Assembly (NCBI GenBank): GCA_018402765.1
Contig: JAGYIE010000002.1
Location: 620,001-684,000, forward strand
Length of the DNA stretch: 64,000 nt
DNA from: Vicingaceae bacterium
GTDB lineage: Bacteria; Bacteroidota; Bacteroidia; Flavobacteriales_E; Vicingaceae
Direction of reading: 5' to 3'
Shown here: positions 35,080 to 44,032 of the stretch, in pieces
Layout: every line of letters begins with the position of its first letter
How positions within the stretch are numbered: the first letter of the stretch is position 1
Notes under the pieces: model-generated
Seen by the model: only the letters and a program-made list of their open reading frames with translations
The model's database searches: none
Told to the model about the DNA's origin: nothing
Translations under genes and position numbers: made by a program

Positions 35080-36556
35080 ATTCCCACTTAGCACCTTCTT
35101 TGCCATCTTTAATTTGAATATTTAATGCTTTTAATCGATCTCTGATTTGATCGGCCATTGCATAGTTTTTATTTTCTTTTGCGCTAGCTCTAAACTCCAA
35201 TACTAAGTCCATAAGTGCATTTACAGCAGAGTTGTCAGCTGAATTTGCCGTTGTGTCAAACTCTATGGTTAAGCCTAAAATGTCAAAAAAGAAAGTGTTT
35301 ACAATCGATTTAAAAGTAGTAAGATCAGAATCGGAGAGGGTTTCCTGTTCGTCCAATAAATTATTAATCCATTTTGCAGCTTCAAAAAGATGCGCTATAG
35401 CAATTGGTGAATTAAAATCATCATTCATAGCAGCGTACAGCTTATCTTTCAAGTCTGCTACATTAACAGTTGATTTATCTCCTGATTTTATGGAGTCTAG
35501 CTGTTGAATCGCTTTAGAAAGTCTTTTCAACCCTTTTTCGGCAGCTCCAAGTGCTTCATTAGAAAAGTCTAGTGTACTTCTGTAATGCGATTGAAGAATA
35601 AAAAACCGAACGGTCATCGGGCTGTAAGCTTGAGTTAATTGGTAGTTGTCACCGGTGAATAATTCATTGCAGAAAATACCGTTCCCTAAAGATTTTCCCA
35701 TTTTTTGGCCATTGATGGTCACCATATTGTTGTGCAACCAATAATTAGCAAATTGCTTATCAGTATTTGCTTCTGCCTGTGCGATTTCACATTCATGATG
35801 AGGGAAAGCATTTTCTAATCCACCTCCGTGAATATCAAAGTTTTCTCCCAAGTACTTCTGGCTCATTACCGTACATTCAATATGCCATCCAGGATAACCG
35901 GATCCCCAAGGAGAATTCCATTTCATTAGGTGCGATTCATCAGCTTTTTTCCACAATGCAAAGTCGAGTGGTGTTCGTTTTTCACTTTGTGCATTTAGGG
36001 TGCGGTTAGCTGCGCCATCCATCATTTCTTCTACCTTTCGGCCCGATAGTTTTCCATAATCATGCTCCTTATTGTATTTGGTTACATCAAAATAAACAGA
36101 GCCATTGGCTTCGTAAGCATATCCTTTTTCAATTAACGTTTGAATAGCTTCTATTTGCTCCGGTATATGACCTGATGGGCGAGGAGAAATATTTGGACGA
36201 AGCACATTTAGTGCATCCATATCTCTGAAATAATTGTACATGTATTTCTCCACAACAGCCATTGGATCTACCTTTTCTAATCGAGACTGCTTTGAGATTT
36301 TATCGTCCCCTTCATCTGCATCATCCGTTAGGTGACCTACGTCTGTAATGTTCTGAACGTACTTTACTTTTGGGTATACGTGTGCGAGGTATCGGTAAAT
36401 TAAATCAAATGAAACGTATGATTTTGCATGTCCTAAATGTGCATCCCCATATACAGTAGGCCCACATACATACATGCCAATGCTCTTAGGGTTAATTGGC
36501 TTGAACGTTTCTTTTTGTCTAGTAAGGGTGTTGTATAAGGTGATTTTGTCGGACAT
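35069..36556 (-). CDS. cysS: cysteinyl-tRNA synthetase
   Basis: This 495-residue class I synthetase charges tRNA-Cys. It starts MSDKITLYNTLTRQKETF. The HIGH-type motif is GDAHLGHAKS, preceded by the zinc Cys in MYVCGPTVYG, and the second zinc ligands are in GWHIECTVMS and HHECE. The KMSKS-type motif is QKMGKSLGN. The C-terminal DALR/anticodon domains are complete. The start is supported by a TACTTTTG box 35 bases upstream. Confidence 0.98.
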   Translation of the reverse strand: MSDKITLYNTLTRQKETFKPINPKSIGMYVCGPTVYGDAHLGHAKSYVSFDLIYRYLAHVYPKVKYVQNITDVGHLTDDADEGDDKISKQSRLEKVDPMAVVEKYMYNYFRDMDALNVLRPNISPRPSGHIPEQIEAIQTLIEKGYAYEANGSVYFDVTKYNKEHDYGKLSGRKVEEMMDGAANRTLNAQSEKRTPLDFALWKKADESHLMKWNSPWGSGYPGWHIECTVMSQKYLGENFDIHGGGLENAFPHHECEIAQAEANTDKQFANYWLHNNMVTINGQKMGKSLGNGIFCNELFTGDNYQLTQAYSPMTVRFFILQSHYRSTLDFSNEALGAAEKGLKRLSKAIQQLDSIKSGDKSTVNVADLKDKLYAAMNDDFNSPIAIAHLFEAAKWINNLLDEQETLSDSDLTTFKSIVNTFFFDILGLTIEFDTTANSADNSAVNALMDLVLEFRASAKENKNYAMADQIRDRLKALNIQIKDGKEGAKWEYEN

Positions 36557-36590
36557 GATTCTCTTAATTGTATCTAAACTGTTGTCCTTA

Positions 36591-36598
36591 CAAAAGTA
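36591..36598 (-). promoter_or_regulatory. -7 promoter box of cysS
   Basis: On the minus strand this reads TACTTTTG, 34 bases upstream of the cysS start. Confidence 0.45.
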
Positions 36599-36955
36599 GT
36601 AATCAAATCACAATTATTTGTCTTCGAATTTAGCAACTCCGAAATAGTGGATCAACTTTGTTAAGGTACCAAAGGTTGGGAATTTATGCTATTTGTTTGA
36701 TTAATTTTTTGTCGGGCATGGTTTTCAGCGAAGGTTAGTATAAAAATCAATCCTAAAGGGGGCTATTTTATTCTTTATTTTAACTAAGAACTAAACTTGT
36801 CTACTCATAAAGGAAATATCTGCCAACCAATAACATCCTGCATAGCTAAAACAGCCTATTCGCTGCTTTATTTTATTGTCGCTTTGAGAGGAAACATTGG
36901 TTTGCCTTTTATGTCATTGAAAATTAAGCAAATGACTTTTTGGCACTTAGGTTAA
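36599..36955. other. gene-free stretch upstream of cysS
   Basis: About 350 bases of AT-rich sequence between the cysS promoter and the end of the decayed membrane-protein gene. I see no open frame with protein-like composition, no repeat and no clear hairpin. Confidence 0.5.
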
Positions 36956-38805
36956 TTATTGCGTTTGTTCGTCCTCTATAATGATAACAGCATCCAAAAT
37001 AACCTCAAGTTTCTCATCAAACTGTCCTGTTCTGATTACTTTTATCGCATATTTAGGAAGTCCTTTTCTAATAATTTGATACTCTATTTTTTAGCTCCAC
37101 CAAGGCAATTCAATGCCAGGATGTTCATCATTGAAGTCTAAATTATCAAATGCAACTATCCGCCTTTCTTCATTCAGATCATTAATATTTATTGGTGTTA
37201 TATGTAATAAAAATCGTAAATCTTTCGAAGTTTTGTTAGGCTGATTATTAATGAATCAAAGTCCATCTTGTTCTAAATAAAGGTCGAAATTTTCGCTGTT
37301 TTGAGAAGGTTTACTTTCTAATAGTTCGTCAATTTTTTGTTCGTTCTCAATTCCTTTTATCGAATAGCCGGCAAGCAGTCCGATAATTACGAGTACGGGT
37401 ATACTCAAATACGCAACTTTGTACTTAGCGGTTGATTCTCGAAATTTGGTAAGTAGGTCTTTTAGAAAAATACTTAAGCTTACTGAAATAACAGAGAACC
37501 CTAATATCCCAAATGGCATATACCAAGCAATAAAATTCATATGCGTATGGATGTAAGAGTGTCCTTTAAAAAGTAGAAACCAAGAAAGCGGAGCTAGTAG
37601 TGAGAGCCAAGTGGTAATTATAAGTGCTTTAGTGTTTAATCTAAGTTTATTCTCTATAGAAGATTTGTTTTTTTGTTATAATAGTAAAGCTGAAAAAAGT
37701 GCAATGACAGAATTAGTTCTCCAAAATCAATGGTCATAAAACTATCCCAGAAGGGGCTAAAAAACGAAGTAAAATCGAACGCTGCTCTGTTCCAATATGT
37801 TTGTAGTACTTCTGGTGCAGCCGCTTCTAATGATTCTTTGTATAACCTCAACCTCTTCGCCATCTCCACTTGTGCGTTTTTTGAATGAAATAATAATGTG
37901 ATTTATCCCGTCTGATGGGTTACCAATTATACTAGAAATTTGTAAAATAAGTATGCCAAATGAAACCATTATAGCGCTAAACGTTGCTTCAGTTAAAACA
38001 AGTCCTTTTATTATAAATTCGCTTAAAGCCGACTTATTACAAACACTATAAAATATTATAGGGCAAGCAGCCATAATAACTGTTGTGGTAATGTATTCAT
38101 ATCCTGAATAGAAGCATTTAATGAATAAAACAATAAAGGATAGTAAGAATAGCTTTTTGTGCTTACTCGAAGAGTTAAGGTTTTTTCAAAGAAGTAAAGA
38201 AGTAACACGAATGGAAGGTAGAAGTTCCCTAGAGACCACCATAGATTTTTACCGAACAATATCAGCCAATAAGAACTCAATATCATTAACAAAACAAGAG
38301 AAGCCGCAAGCAACTCAAATCTTTCTTTTATCCAAAATAGAAAAGCAGTAAAAACTGCTGATAAAGCTAAGACCGTAATGATCCTTAAAATATTCAATTT
38401 GTTTGAATTGCTTATTGGAAGAATTTTGTTGAGAATGCTTAACGTAATGGCATGACCAACAATTAGAGAGTTGTAAGTAGCAAATTGCTCTTTGTCAACC
38501 ATTAAGTTTTCTTAATAAGCTTGATAAGGATAATCAAAAGCTACTGAGTTTTTTGGATGACTTTCTATGATTCCGGATAAACCGCCTTTGTAAAAAATTC
38601 CTTCACTTTCAGAAATTGCTAGTTTCGAAATAACCATAAAATCAGTTACTTTACGGATGTGATCCCAATCGCTTTCATTTTTTACAGTGTTAAAAGAGTT
38701 AGAATAAAAACCACCAAAAAGAGATAGCATTGAGATACTGCCCATTATGATTTTACTAAGTAATTTTTTATTGAGCTTTTCTTTGAAACCCTTGAAAGAT
38801 GTCAT
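36956..38805 (-). pseudogene. multiply disrupted polytopic membrane protein gene (~615 codons)
   Basis: The minus strand from 38805 reads as a membrane protein broken by an in-frame TAA at 38512-38514 and frameshifts near 38060 and 37860. It is broken again by a shift near 37650, an in-frame TGA at 37256-37258 and a TAA at 37091-37093, and ends at 36956. Protein-like stretches continue across every break, for example GKNLWWSLGNFYLPFVLLLY, YWNRAAFDFTSFFSPFWDSF, SLLAPLSWFLLFKGHSYIHT, GILGFSVISVSLSIF and the soluble tail EYQIIRKGLPKYAIKVI. Eight or more hydrophobic segments and the aromatic loops resemble glycosyltransferase-like (GT-C type) polytopic proteins, but I cannot name the family. The damage rules out a functional full-length product. 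Confidence 0.75.
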
Positions 38806-39007
38806 ACGCTTGCGATAAGATAGACTGTAAACATACTATAAAACAATTTGTTATATTGAAATTGGTGGATAGTGAAATAAATTGAAATAAGCAGAATTGG
38901 TAAGTGTTTACTATTGAAGTTGATCCTAAAACTGAAGGTATTTATACCTAATTAAAATTTAATGTAGGCTTTGAAAAGTGCTCATGAAAAGTGAGTTGTA
39001 AAATAAG

Positions 39008-39035
39008 AGGAGCCGGTTTTTTTACTGAGCTTCCT
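39008..39035 (-). terminator. possible terminator of the MORN-repeat gene
   Basis: On the minus strand AGGAAGC pairs with GCTCCT with one bulged base around an A-rich loop, followed by CTTATTTT. It lies 13 bases behind the stop codon. Confidence 0.4.
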
Positions 39036-39047
39036 ATTTGTTGTAGT

Positions 39048-39911
39048 TTATTTTTCTGCAATTAAACCATCTCCAATATACTTTCCATTTTTGAAGATTC
39101 TAATTTGTACAACTAGTCCATTTTCGTTATAATCGTACATCTTACCATCCATAAATCGGTAGTCTTTAAACGTGCCATCCTTAGCAATTTGCATGGCCTT
39201 GTTGTAGAGCTTGTAATAGCCGTTTCCTGTAAATCCACCTTGGTTGGGATGTTCTTCTTTGTTAGCTTTTACGTTTACAGATGGAGCAGCATTTAACTCT
39301 TTGTTGAGGTAGTTGGTAATAGCTTGTTTTGGAGCATATTCTGCGTAGCTATCTTTGTCTATTATACCACTGTCAAAATTTTTAATTGATTTTAAATCAC
39401 CATTTTCGTAGAATTCTTTTAGTTCGCCACTTTCTTGACCTTGCGCCCAATTTCCAACTATCCTTAACTGTCCGTTTTCGTGGTAATATTTTTGTTCTCC
39501 TTCTCGTCGTCCTGATGTATTAAAGTTAAATTCTTGGGCTACTTTACCATTGGTATGATAGCGCTTAAAGTTACCTGTGTTTTTAGTGCTGCTCCAGTTT
39601 CCTTCTTCTTGAATAATACCATTTTCATGGTATAATTTATAAGGTCCTTTCGGTCGACTACCAACAAAAGTAATTTCAGACTTGATCTTGCCATTTGGGA
39701 AGTAAGCTTTCCACAAACCATATTTGCGACTGTCTTTGTATTCTCCTTCTTCTAAAAGTGTTCCTGCATTGCTTTTTACCACCCAATACCCTTGCTTTTT
39801 GTTTTCAACATCTACTTGATTGATTACACCTCCATTTGACTGAGAGATTGCGATGCCAGTTATAATAAATATCAGTATTCCTATTAGTAGTGTATGAATG
39901 AGCTGCTTCAT
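39048..39911 (-). CDS. exported MORN_2/YwqK-type repeat protein
   Basis: This 287-residue protein has a signal peptide (about 1-24, ending AISQ). At least six short repeats of the MORN_2 type follow between residues 45 and 190, of the form 'Y.ENG.......G' (for example YHENGIIQEEGNW, YHENGQLRIVGNW, FYENGDLKSIKNF). The C-terminal ~90 residues contain GNGYYKLYNKAMQIAKDGTF and one more repeat-like YNENGLVVQIRIF. Annotation pipelines often call such proteins YwqK-family antitoxins; here the signal peptide and absence of a toxin partner argue for a surface or periplasmic role of unknown kind. Confidence 0.85.
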   Translation of the reverse strand: MKQLIHTLLIGILIFIITGIAISQSNGGVINQVDVENKKQGYWVVKSNAGTLLEEGEYKDSRKYGLWKAYFPNGKIKSEITFVGSRPKGPYKLYHENGIIQEEGNWSSTKNTGNFKRYHTNGKVAQEFNFNTSGRREGEQKYYHENGQLRIVGNWAQGQESGELKEFYENGDLKSIKNFDSGIIDKDSYAEYAPKQAITNYLNKELNAAPSVNVKANKEEHPNQGGFTGNGYYKLYNKAMQIAKDGTFKDYRFMDGKMYDYNENGLVVQIRIFKNGKYIGDGLIAEK

Positions 39912-39989
39912 CTAGAGGAGTCTTTTTGGTGTTTTGGTCGATTACGTTTTAAATATATACAAAAAGGGCTAAACTCAAATAAATAAGGT

Positions 39990-40922
39990 TTAAGATAGTT
40001 GCTTAATCATGTCTTCTGACATCTTTTTCAGATCATATTTCATTTTCCAGTCCCAATCTTTTTGAGCAAAAGAGTCATCAATACTTGAAGGCCAACTTTC
40101 GGCTATTTTTTGCCTAAAATCAGGCTTGTATGTAATTTCAAAATCAGGAATTATGTTTTTTATTTCTGCAGCAATTTCTGCAGGATTAAAACTGATTCCG
40201 CCTAAATTATAGCTACTTCTAATTGTTAATCGATCTCCGTTAGCTTCCATTAATTCAATAGTAGCTCTAATAGCATCTTCCATATACATCATGGGTAAAG
40301 ATGCGTCCGCATTGAGGAAACATTCATATTTTCCAGTTTTTATAGCTTGGTGATAGATGTCTACTGCGTAGTCTGTGGTGCCGCCACCAGGCAAAGTTTT
40401 GTATCCAATTAAACCGGGATAACGTATGCTTCTTACATCTACCCCGAATTTAGCATGATAATATTCACACCACCTTTCACCTGCTAATTTGCTTATGCCG
40501 TAAACAGTAGTTGGGTCGGTTGTGGTATGCTGAGGCGTCATATCTCTTGGCGTATTGGGTCCAAATACAGCAATAGAGCTTGGCCAAAAAATGCGTTCGA
40601 TATGTCCATTTTTAGCTAGATTTAACACATGAAACAAACTGTTCATATTTAAATCCCATGCAAATTCTATTTGCTTCTCAGCTGTAGCAGAAAGTAGCGC
40701 AGCTAAATGATAAACTTCAGTAATGTTGTATTTATTTACTATTTCAACTAATCGGTTTTTGTCAAGTGCATTCAAAATTTCAAAAGGACCATCTTGATCA
40801 CCAAAATCTCGAATATCAGTGGAAACAATGTTATCCGCGCCATATTTTTGACGCAAGCTAAATACCAACTCTTGTCCTACTTGCCCACCTGCACCAATTA
40901 CTAAAATTCTCTTAGCTTCCAT
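39990..40922 (-). CDS. SDR-type L-threonine 3-dehydrogenase-like NAD-dependent epimerase/dehydratase
   Basis: This 310-residue extended SDR enzyme has the NAD-binding GAGGQVGQEL at residues 10-19. HLAALLSATAEKQ follows the fourth strand, catalytic Ser is in WPSSIAVFG, and Tyr/Lys are in YGISKLAGE. The combination SSIAVFG and RYPGLIGYKTLPGGGTTDY matches the SDR-type threonine dehydrogenase group found in Flavobacteriia and eukaryotes, which converts L-threonine to 2-amino-3-ketobutyrate. The partner ketobutyrate CoA-ligase (kbl) is not in this window. It has its own promoter box at 40942-40949. Confidence 0.88.
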   Translation of the reverse strand: MEAKRILVIGAGGQVGQELVFSLRQKYGADNIVSTDIRDFGDQDGPFEILNALDKNRLVEIVNKYNITEVYHLAALLSATAEKQIEFAWDLNMNSLFHVLNLAKNGHIERIFWPSSIAVFGPNTPRDMTPQHTTTDPTTVYGISKLAGERWCEYYHAKFGVDVRSIRYPGLIGYKTLPGGGTTDYAVDIYHQAIKTGKYECFLNADASLPMMYMEDAIRATIELMEANGDRLTIRSSYNLGGISFNPAEIAAEIKNIIPDFEITYKPDFRQKIAESWPSSIDDSFAQKDWDWKMKYDLKKMSEDMIKQLS

Positions 40923-40941
40923 ATACTCTCCAATTTTTGGT

Positions 40942-40949
40942 CAAAAGTA
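40942..40949 (-). promoter_or_regulatory. -7 promoter box of the threonine dehydrogenase-like gene
   Basis: On the minus strand this reads TACTTTTG, 19 bases upstream of the ATG at 40922. Confidence 0.5.
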
Positions 40950-41249
40950 TAAAATAATATGCTCGATATACCGTCTAGTTTTGACAGATATTTCAATTCA
41001 ATTTATTGTTATCGTTTTAAGCATTCTTATTGCAATGCGCTTGTTTACATTAAACAAACTATCTTTAAGTTATTAAAATTATTAATGTGGGGTTTTTAGT
41101 AATCAATTAGTAAATAGATTTTTGTAAATTACTTCAATATAAATTCAATTCGTAATCGCATATTGTTATCTTCGTTAACTTGTTAAACAACGAGTAATTT
41201 AGTGCACAAACTCCTCAAATCAATTGTAGTACTTCTGTCTTGAATTTAT
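40950..41249. other. divergent intergenic region
   Basis: AT-rich spacer between the divergent threonine dehydrogenase-like gene and trhO. Apart from the two -7 boxes at its ends I see no gene, repeat or stable hairpin. Confidence 0.5.
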
Positions 41250-41257
41250 TACCTTTG
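41250..41257 (+). promoter_or_regulatory. -7 promoter box of trhO
   Basis: TACCTTTG lies 18 bases upstream of the start codon; a TTG at 41224-41226 is 23 bases further upstream. Confidence 0.5.
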
Positions 41258-41275
41258 TGAGGTAAATATTAGGCA

Positions 41276-42322
41276 ATGGAATTGTATAACAAATACGACA
41301 AAAGGCTTTTAAAGGAAAAGCTAATGCAGGAGCCCTTTAAAAGGATCACTATTTCATTTTACAGGTATGTTATTATTAATCAACCACACCAATTAAGAGA
41401 TGAATTATATGCTGAATGGTATACACTTGGCATTTTTGGTAGAACTTATTTAGCAAATGAGGGGATTAACGGACAAATGAGCGTTCCTGAGCATAATTGG
41501 GAAGAATTTATGTTGCGACTTCAAGTACGAAAATACTTTGAGGACATGCCTATAAAAAGAGCTGTGGAAGATGACGGCAAATCGTTTTATAAATTGAAAG
41601 TGAAAGTTCGAACAAAGATTGTAGCTGACGGACTTGATGATGGAACGTTTGACGTAACAAATGTGGGTCGCCATTTGTCAGCTAAGGAATTTAACGAAGC
41701 ATTAGCAGATCCTAATACAATTGTAGTGGATATGCGGAACCACTACGAAAGTGAGATAGGTCATTTTGAGAATGCTATTTGCCCCGATGTAGATACTTTT
41801 AAAGAAGAATTGCCAGCTGTAGAAGAAATGCTAAAAGGCAAGGAAGATAAAAAGTTGATATTGTATTGTACAGGAGGAATTCGGTGCGAAAAGGCCTCTG
41901 CTTATTTTAAACATAAAGGATTTACTGATGTAAATCAATTGCATGGAGGGATCATAGATTATGCTCGACAGATTAAAGCAGAAGGATTAGAAAATAGATT
42001 CAAAGGCAAAAATTTTGTTTTTGACGAACGTCTAGGTGAAAGTATTTCTGGAGAGATTATTTCAGAATGTCATCAGTGTGGTTCAGCCTGTGATACGCAT
42101 ACGAATTGCGCTAATGATGATTGTCACTTATTATTTATTCAGTGTAAGGTTTGCGCTGAAAAAATGGATGGATGCTGTACAGACAAATGCAAAACCATTG
42201 CTAATTTGCCAGTTGAAGAACAACGTTCTTTAAGAAAGGGAAAGTTAAAGACCGATGCACACGCTGTTTACAAAAGTAGGTTGAGACCCCACCTAAAGAA
42301 AATGAATAACCAAGAAGTGTAA
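41276..42322 (+). CDS. trhO: tRNA uridine(34) hydroxylase, rhodanese-family
   Basis: This 348-residue protein of the TrhO/YceA family makes 5-hydroxyuridine at the wobble position of certain tRNAs. It has an N-terminal acylphosphatase-like domain with FGRTYLANEGINGQMS. The rhodanese domain (about 140-240) has VVDMRNHYESEIGHF and the active loop LYCTGGIRCEKASAYF. A Cys-rich C-terminal zinc-like region follows (FVFDERLGE, then CHQCG, CDTHTNC, CKVC and CCTDKC). The 40 residues before the first domain are normal for Bacteroidota homologues. Confidence 0.93.
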   Translation: MELYNKYDKRLLKEKLMQEPFKRITISFYRYVIINQPHQLRDELYAEWYTLGIFGRTYLANEGINGQMSVPEHNWEEFMLRLQVRKYFEDMPIKRAVEDDGKSFYKLKVKVRTKIVADGLDDGTFDVTNVGRHLSAKEFNEALADPNTIVVDMRNHYESEIGHFENAICPDVDTFKEELPAVEEMLKGKEDKKLILYCTGGIRCEKASAYFKHKGFTDVNQLHGGIIDYARQIKAEGLENRFKGKNFVFDERLGESISGEIISECHQCGSACDTHTNCANDDCHLLFIQCKVCAEKMDGCCTDKCKTIANLPVEEQRSLRKGKLKTDAHAVYKSRLRPHLKKMNNQEV

Positions 42323-42365
42323 CTACTTGTTGCTTTTTTGAATTTGATAATATTAAAATTACACT

Positions 42366-43523
42366 ATGCCATTTTATAGAAAGCTTGGAAATATTCCACA
42401 TAAAAGACACACCACTTTTAAGAAAGAAGATGGAAGTTTGCACTATGAACAACTATTTGGAACGGTAGGATTTGATGGTATGTCAACCTTGATGTACCAC
42501 AAGCATCGGCCTACGATGGTGAAAGAGTATTTGGGATCTAAGGATGTATCGCCCAAGGTAGCTGTAGAGAAAAATTTCTTATCTCGAAGACTAATAGGAT
42601 TTAATGTTAAGCCTGCAGATGATTATTTAGAAAGCCGAGAGCCAATGATGTGTAATACTGACTTAATTATAGCTTTGGCTGCTCCAAAAAAATCCATGAA
42701 GGAGTATTTTTATAAAAATACCGACGCGGATGAGGTTATTTTTATTCATAAAGGAAGCGGAACACTTCGCACATTTTTAGGTAATCTAGATTTTAAATAC
42801 GGCGATTATTTGGTAATTCCTAGGGGGATGATTTATCAGATGGAATTTGATGATGAAAATAATAGACATTTTATAGTAGAATCATATAGTCCCATTTATA
42901 CACCTAAGCGATACAGAAATTGGTTTGGTCAATTATTAGAACATTCTCCTTTTTGTGAGCGTGATTTTAGAACTCCACAAGACCTAGAAACCCACGATGA
43001 AACGGGGGATTTTATAATTAAGATTAAAAAGGAAGGAGTTATTCATGATTATTTATACGCTTCGCATCCCTTTGATGTAGAGGGTTGGGATGGTTATAAT
43101 TATCCATATGCCTTCTCTATTCACGATTTTGAGCCTATTACGGGTCGTATACATCAACCACCACCTGTTCATCAAACATTTGAGGCAACAGGTTTTGTAA
43201 TTTGTTCATTCGTCCCACGATTATACGATTATCACCCCGAAAGCATACCTGCTCCTTATAATCACAGTAATATTGATTCTGATGAGGTACTTTATTATGT
43301 TGATGGCGATTTTATGAGTAGAAACGACATTGATCAAGGCCAAATAACTTTACATCAAGCAGGTATTCCTCACGGACCACATCCGGGTGCTTATGAGAGA
43401 AGTGTAGGACAGACAAAAACTGAAGAGCTGGCAGTAATGGTAGATACATTTAAGCCACTGAAGCTAACTGAAAATGCTTTAAAGTTAGATGACGGTAAAT
43501 ATTATAAGAGTTGGATTCAATAA
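42366..43523 (+). CDS. hmgA: homogentisate 1,2-dioxygenase
   Basis: This 385-residue ring-cleaving dioxygenase opens homogentisate to maleylacetoacetate in tyrosine degradation. The N-terminal GNIPHKRHTTF and QLFGTVGFDGMSTLMYH are typical. The C-terminal cupin holds the iron-site region VPRLYDYHPESIPAPYNHSN with its His and Glu residues, then DEVLYYVDGDF and a late HQAGIPHGPHPG. This is the shorter form of the enzyme usual in Bacteroidota. It lies ahead of hppD, which makes its substrate. Confidence 0.94.
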   Translation: MPFYRKLGNIPHKRHTTFKKEDGSLHYEQLFGTVGFDGMSTLMYHKHRPTMVKEYLGSKDVSPKVAVEKNFLSRRLIGFNVKPADDYLESREPMMCNTDLIIALAAPKKSMKEYFYKNTDADEVIFIHKGSGTLRTFLGNLDFKYGDYLVIPRGMIYQMEFDDENNRHFIVESYSPIYTPKRYRNWFGQLLEHSPFCERDFRTPQDLETHDETGDFIIKIKKEGVIHDYLYASHPFDVEGWDGYNYPYAFSIHDFEPITGRIHQPPPVHQTFEATGFVICSFVPRLYDYHPESIPAPYNHSNIDSDEVLYYVDGDFMSRNDIDQGQITLHQAGIPHGPHPGAYERSVGQTKTEELAVMVDTFKPLKLTENALKLDDGKYYKSWIQ

Positions 43524-44032
43524 TTTTTGAAATATTGAATTTAGTGCGCTTTAATCTTACGGAATGGCTGTAATAATAGTTAGACCGCTTTGCTGTTAGA
43601 AAAAGCACGAAGGATTGTAAAAATTTAAATGGCAGAAAATAGAATAGGCACAACTATAAAAGATAAAAATTGTGGATTTGATGGAGGGTTATTATAAAGG
43701 ATGTTTTAAAGCAATTTACTGAGTTCCCTCGAGAAAAAAAATTGGATTAACTTCACATATTAGTTGGTGATTTGTATCTATCCCTAAGTAACTTTTAAGA
43801 AGGATCTTCTAGAACAGAAAAGTCCTACTAACATTACATTGATAGCTCATTCGGTTCGTCCTTTGAATAGGAAACACAAAGATAAATTGCACAATAAAAA
43901 GGGAATTGTAAAAAAATAAGTTGAAGTAAATAGAGGATAAACTAGTTGAGTTCCAAAAAATGTCGATGGGATTCCAGAAGAATTTATGAAAATAGATTAG
44001 CCTCTTACTTCTTAGTGTATAAAAAGAAAAAA
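43524..44032. other. 509-bp spacer between hmgA and hppD
   Basis: No intact gene. A 22-codon frame at 43629-43697 (starting MAENRIGTT) and scattered protein-like pieces such as KDVLKQFTEFPREKK just after it are interrupted by stop codons in all frames. These could be leftovers of a deleted gene, but nothing can be identified. A short inverted repeat AGAAG-GAT-CTTCT occurs near 43800. Confidence 0.35.

Noticed and set aside
36959-37141. 60-codon plus-strand frame
   Set aside because: It is the opposite strand of the tail of the membrane-protein pseudogene and has no protein-like features.
37256-38805. Five separate small membrane proteins
   Set aside because: They join head to tail in order with continuous membrane-protein sequence through the stops; one broken gene explains them better.
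39048-39911. Toxin-antitoxin system (YwqK antitoxin)
   Set aside because: The protein has a signal peptide and no neighbouring toxin; MORN_2 repeats alone do not support an antitoxin.
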